Source of the DNA: Seminavis robusta
Taxonomy: Eukaryota; Bacillariophyta; Bacillariophyceae; Naviculales; Naviculaceae
Assembly (NCBI GenBank): GCA_903772945.1
Contig: CAICTM010000246.1
Span: 21,741 to 85,740 of the forward strand
Reading direction: 5' to 3'
Length of the DNA stretch: 64,000 nucleotides
The translations under genes were made by a program, and so were the position numbers. Shown here piece by piece: positions 60,605-64,000 of this stretch. Position 1 is the stretch's first letter, and every line of letters starts with the position of its first letter. The notes below the pieces were generated by a model. It was not told the origin of the DNA. It worked only from the letters and a program-made list of their open reading frames with translations, and did no database searches.

Positions 60605-61070
60605 CCGACGACATACTTATTTTTCCTACATGCCTCCCTGTGAACCTTCCTCTCGAAAACTTTTGTCGTCGCTTGATTGCTCCAATCCATCCTCCATCCT
60701 CCCATGGCTCGCGAACGTTGATCTTTCCTTTCCCGCTTCCCCCATCCATCCGACCGAATCTTCCTTCCTCCGACATCCCTCTCTCACACGTCGACTGTAG
60801 GAACCGACAGAATTTTTGTTGCAGCTAGCTTGGCTACGAGCCAACTTGTACGATTCAACAAGGTAGTAAATAAACAATACACTGTAATCTAGATTCATTA
60901 TTATATTTCATTCCTTTTGTATTGACAACGGCACTTTATCTACTTATACTAGTTGGCTGGCGCAAAACACTCAAGGGAAAGAAATGAAACTACTCTTTAG
61001 GTAGACCATCTTGGCCCGTTCGTGTTCTATCGTCATCTCCAAAACTATAAAACTAAAATAGAATTTGAGA
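60605..61070. other. Convergent intergenic region
   Basis: It separates the 3' ends of the giant gene (+) and the NPF/DPF gene (-). It is AT-rich near 60880-60920. No gene is seen. Confidence 0.4.
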
Positions 61071-62558
61071 CTAACTGGCATTGTTGACCGTCTTGACGAC
61101 CCATCCCACTCCAGTGGCAACACCCTTGGCCGTTTTGGCCATGACTTGATGCTTGTCATCGAATCGTTTGGCGGCGCCACCGGCGGAAGCGGCAAGAGAT
61201 CCGGTACTCCGAAGAATGGTTCCCACCGGTCCATCCCCGGCAGCAGCGGTATAGGCAGCACCGCCTGCCGCCACGACACCCACGATAGGACCCATCAACA
61301 TGAGTCCAGCGACACCACCCACGACCGACGCACCCATGACAGCAGCGCCCTTGCCGGCGCCTTCTTCGCCAGGTGCGGTTTGTTGTTGTCGTTGTCGAGC
61401 CACGGTGTCATGAGTCGCAGCGGGTGGAATTCCAAAGTCACTGGTGGCCGCTCGCGAATCGGCCGCCGCATCGGTATGCTGCCACGGAGGCAAACTGGAA
61501 TCTCGCGTGGGCGAAGCTGATTGTGCTTGTGATGATTGTTTGAACCAAGGTTGTCGTGAGGTTCCTTCATCTTGATTTGGTCGAAAGAAGCTGAGATTGG
61601 GTGGTTGAATCTTTGGTTTGAGTTTGTTGATTCCTAAGAACCCTTCTTCTTCTCGTTTCTTTTGTTCTAGTGCTTGTCTTTCCATCATCGCCTTTGCTTC
61701 GAGAGCTGCTTCTTCAGCTTGTCGAAATTCTGCATCATCTTCGTCTGGATTGGGAGCAGCAAAAGCTGTGGTTGTGGTCTCTGGAAGTGGTGGAGGAGAT
61801 TGCATAGTATTGGGCAGGGGTGGAGGCACGGTGGAGGATGACAGTCCAGTGTTACTGTAGGTGCCTCCCATTGATCCATTGCTCATGGGCATTGAGGTAC
61901 TAGATCCCATGACGGAGCCACCAGTGAGACCTGCACTACTAGTAGCAGTAGTGCCACCCATCATTGTGGAAGTGCTTCCTCCCATAGGAACGGAATTTTC
62001 AAACCCCAAGGACGATGAGGATTGTGGTGGACTCATGGCAGGACTTAAACCAAAACCGCCCGTCATGGCAGAATTGGGAGCCGCAAATTGATTATTGGAA
62101 GGCACAAATTGATTATTGGTTGTGGAAGAAAGGCCCGTGTTCATGGTACTCAGGTTGTTGCTGTGACTGTTGGTCAAGCCCATGCTACTGCTCATGCCAT
62201 TGGTCATGCCCATGCCGTTGGTCATTCCATTCATGGATTGTCGATTGCTGCTTTGCGGATTGTTGTAATCGGGAAACACAAAGGCCCCCGACAAATCCTT
62301 CTTTTTTGGCGGTGCCTTTGTAGTAGTGGTCGTTTGCCAGAGATTGGGCTTGGAGGAGTAGGACGCATGTGTTGCCGTTGCGTCGGCCGGTAGGTCCCAA
62401 ATTGACGTCGCTGTCGGTGGCGCAGCTACTGCCGCAAATGGATCATGAGCATTGCTTGGAGGAACCGGCGGGGAGGAAAAGAAATCGGTCGTCGCCATGG
62501 TGCCCGTTGACGCTGCTGGGCCACTACTATAATCTGGACTAAATGGATTCGCTGCCAT
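61071..62558 (-). CDS. NPF/DPF-motif protein with Gly/Ala-rich membrane-like tail
   Basis: The start at 62558 gives MAANPFSPDYS and 495 residues; an upstream in-frame ATG (62630) has no better support. The N-terminus carries an NPF tripeptide (residues 4-6), the EH-domain ligand, and a DPF (about 39-41), an AP-2 appendage ligand. A Met/Asn/Gly/Ser-rich disordered region (MTNGMGMTNG) and a Pro-rich segment follow. A charged helix (about 265-305, EAALEAKAMMERQALEQKKRE) comes next. The last 100 residues contain a Gly/Ala/Val-rich stretch (VMGASVVGGVAGLMLMGPIV and AAGGAAY) with GxxxG spacing, like a membrane hairpin. They end in a conserved-looking KRFDDKHQVMAKTAKGVATG segment. The motifs suggest an endocytic or vesicle-trafficking adaptor. 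The family is not recognised. Confidence 0.75.
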   Translation of the reverse strand: MAANPFSPDYSSGPAASTGTMATTDFFSSPPVPPSNAHDPFAAVAAPPTATSIWDLPADATATHASYSSKPNLWQTTTTTKAPPKKKDLSGAFVFPDYNNPQSSNRQSMNGMTNGMGMTNGMSSSMGLTNSHSNNLSTMNTGLSSTTNNQFVPSNNQFAAPNSAMTGGFGLSPAMSPPQSSSSLGFENSVPMGGSTSTMMGGTTATSSAGLTGGSVMGSSTSMPMSNGSMGGTYSNTGLSSSTVPPPLPNTMQSPPPLPETTTTAFAAPNPDEDDAEFRQAEEAALEAKAMMERQALEQKKREEEGFLGINKLKPKIQPPNLSFFRPNQDEGTSRQPWFKQSSQAQSASPTRDSSLPPWQHTDAAADSRAATSDFGIPPAATHDTVARQRQQQTAPGEEGAGKGAAVMGASVVGGVAGLMLMGPIVGVVAAGGAAYTAAAGDGPVGTILRSTGSLAASAGGAAKRFDDKHQVMAKTAKGVATGVGWVVKTVNNAS

Positions 62559-62940
62559 TGTGACTGAATCAAATCCTTGCTTTTCGTTGATTCCTGCTAA
62601 TGATCTCGGATAAATACTACACCAACCCAAAGATAGATCCTTTCAGACACACACTGAACCTGCAGCAACTGGGATAAAAGACAGGTCAATCGCAACAATG
62701 CCGACTGATAACAACCCGCCGTTTGTTTCTGTCGGAGTTGAGTCGGTTGAATCGAATCGCCGAACGATTTCTTTTTGGCGCGCAGGCGTGGACGAAAGGT
62801 GCTCTGCGGGAATGAATGAGGGATCGATTCTATTCGATTGTGATCGATTCAATTGAATCGAATCATGATTCGATTCAGATTATCGGACTGGAGCACGAGC
62901 TGGAAGGCAACCGGTTGGCGATAGTTAGTCGCGTTTACAT
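62559..62940. other. Noncoding region with nested palindromes
   Basis: Upstream of the NPF/DPF gene. It contains an 18-bp perfect palindrome tcgattcaattgaatcga at 62844-62861, overlapped by a 22-bp perfect palindrome centred on catg at 62855-62876. The surrounding DNA is rich in gattcgatt units. Confidence 0.7.
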
Positions 62941-62949
62941 AGCAAAAGT

Positions 62950-63225
62950 GGTTGTAAAGTCGCTAAAACACATTAAAGTCGCTATTAAAGTCGCGATAAA
63001 GTCGCGGTAAAGGCGTGCGCGACTTTAAAAGTCGCGGTAAAAGTCGCGGTAAAGTCGTGATGAAATGCAGCGATTTTGTTAGTAAAATCGCGGCAAAGTC
63101 GCGGAAGTCGCGATAATAGTCGCGGTAAAGTCATGGTAAAGTCGTTCGCGACTTTTAAAGTCGCGAAAGAGCGCGACGTTTGGCGAGTTTCGCGACTTTC
63201 AAGAAAACACGACTTTATGACGTCA
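62950..63225. repeat. AAAGTCGCG repeat with inverted copies
   Basis: About fifteen units of aaagtcgcg(a/g)t lie in tandem. Two are in head-to-head pairs that form palindromes: cgcgactttaaaagtcgcg near 63018 and ttcgcgactt joined to its reverse complement near 63144. Reverse-oriented units continue to about 63200. No protein is encoded. Confidence 0.75.
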
Positions 63226-63344
63226 CCGGGTGCCTTCCTGGCTGAGCGATGCAAGCCACGATGGCAGCCATTCGGAATGAAGTGCACGGTCCATCTTCGA
63301 AGAGAGCACCGCTCTGCGACGGTGGAGCCGTGATGGGTCATGCA

Positions 63345-63732
63345 GGACCGTCCGACGCTTTTCACTCAGGATTTAAAAATCTTCAAAATGCCACGACTGA
63401 CAACATCTTTTAAACAACCCCTTAAACAACCCCTTAAAGCTTCAACATCCCCTTAAACAACCCCTTAAATAAACAAACCCTTAACAACATCCTCTTATAT
63501 CCTCGAAACAACCCCTTAAGCCTTCATTGAAACGCCATACAAAAACCCCTTATCAAGAATGAACATCCCCTTAAATAAACAACCCCTTAACAACAACCCA
63601 TTAAATATTCAACATCCCCTTAAACAACCCCTTAAAGCTTCAACATCCACTTAAACAACCCCTTATGAGAACCAGGATTATGAGTCAGTCGTGCCCGTTT
63701 TTAAAGCCTGAGTGAAAACCGTCGGACGGTCC
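63345..63732. mobile_element. Element with 35-bp terminal inverted repeats
   Basis: The left arm (63345-63381) begins ggaccgtccgacgcttttca, and the right arm (63697-63732) ends with its near-exact reverse complement (cgtcggacggtcc). The arms match over about 36 bp with three or four differences. The interior is an array of ccccttaaacaac-type units. No transposase is present, so it would be non-autonomous. A target-site duplication is not obvious. Confidence 0.65.
63395..63670. repeat. CCCCTTAAACAA tandem array
   Basis: Units of aaccccttaaac and caacatccccttaaa recur about fifteen times with small variations, forming the interior of the inverted-repeat element. The motif differs from the usual TTAGGG-type telomere. 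Confidence 0.75.
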
Positions 63733-64000
63733 AGTAAATACGGTTCTGCTAGCTAGTCACATCAGTCGTCTCCGTTTACCTGGGCTAAGCCATGGTAGCT
63801 ATTGGTGCCGAGTAGCAAGATGCCTTCTTCACAAGGCCTGATACGTTAGAAATAATTATGGCCAGTTCAATTGCATCACTCAAGTCGACGAGCGCCGACA
63901 AGCGGCGCTCGCCTAGAGCAGCACAGCACGACTAGTTGAGTAGAGTAGTAGGATAGGGTGGTGGAGAGACTCGGCCATTTACTGAGCCGACCGTCTCCGC
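63733..64000. other. Window end, no gene recognised
   Basis: No open frame with a domain is seen. A short palindromic gagcgccgacaagcggcgctc lies near 63889-63909. Confidence 0.35.

Noticed and set aside
63395-63670. Telomere-like CCCCTTAA array
   Set aside because: Units are irregular, internal to an inverted-repeat element, and differ from known TTAGGG-type telomeres.
62950-63670. CRISPR-like array
   Set aside because: Repeats are short and degenerate without unique spacers of constant length, and the genome is eukaryotic.

Overview
This is nuclear DNA of a eukaryotic microalga, most likely a diatom. I infer this from genes broken by short GT-AG introns (83-129 bp, with one of 325 bp), and from secreted proteins built of BspA-type DUF285 repeats, Pro-Ser-Ser or Pro-Thr-Phe linkers and fasciclin domains. 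A Pol III type tRNA-Ser, Kozak-like starts and the absence of operons or Shine-Dalgarno sites agree. A raphid pennate such as a Seminavis-like species would fit, but species cannot be proved from this window.

Layout. 0.3-1.0 kb (-): small Cys-rich two-pass membrane protein. 2.2-11.6 kb (+): two tandem paralogues for secreted multidomain proteins that share the same micro-exon layout; the second adds two fasciclin domains and Pro/Thr linkers. 12.6-15.2 kb (+): DUF285 surface protein with a one-base frameshift. 15.8-23.5 kb: copper-transporter-like gene (-), TMEM165/GDT1 cation transporter with an EF-hand (-), LRR-like hypothetical protein (+) and a large P-loop ATPase (-). 23.5-26.8 kb: no gene recognised. 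26.8-29.6 kb (+): intact DUF285 paralogue of the 12.6-kb gene, carrying an extra intron. 30.3-33.0 kb (-): phytanoyl-CoA dioxygenase-like membrane protein with Tudor-like C-terminal domains. 33.7 kb (+): tRNA-Ser(UGA). 34.4-35.1 kb (-): short DUF285 protein. 35.6-37.8 kb (+): CBS-PP2C phosphatase fusion with a probable mitochondrial presequence. 38.6-41.1 kb (-): BRCT-containing family X DNA polymerase with an inverted-repeat element in its first intron. 41.7-60.6 kb (+): giant coiled-coil gene with more than thirty FPPPPNFISASMA repeats, an 18-N assembly gap and a cluster of frameshifts. 61.1-62.6 kb (-): NPF/DPF-motif protein with a Gly/Ala-rich membrane-like tail. 62.8-63.8 kb: palindromes, tandem repeats and an element bounded by 35-bp inverted repeats.

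How the genes relate. Five genes encode secreted or surface proteins made of repeats, and two local duplications are visible (2.2/6.1 kb and 12.6/26.8 kb). The 2.2-11.6 kb pair and the DUF285 genes plausibly act at the cell surface or in adhesive material. The other genes are housekeeping or regulatory and share no obvious pathway. The strongest candidate for undescribed biology is the 41.7-60.6 kb gene. Its repeat contains the core ligand motif of Ena/VASP EVH1 domains, FPPPP, dozens of times between coiled coils, which suggests a multivalent scaffold.
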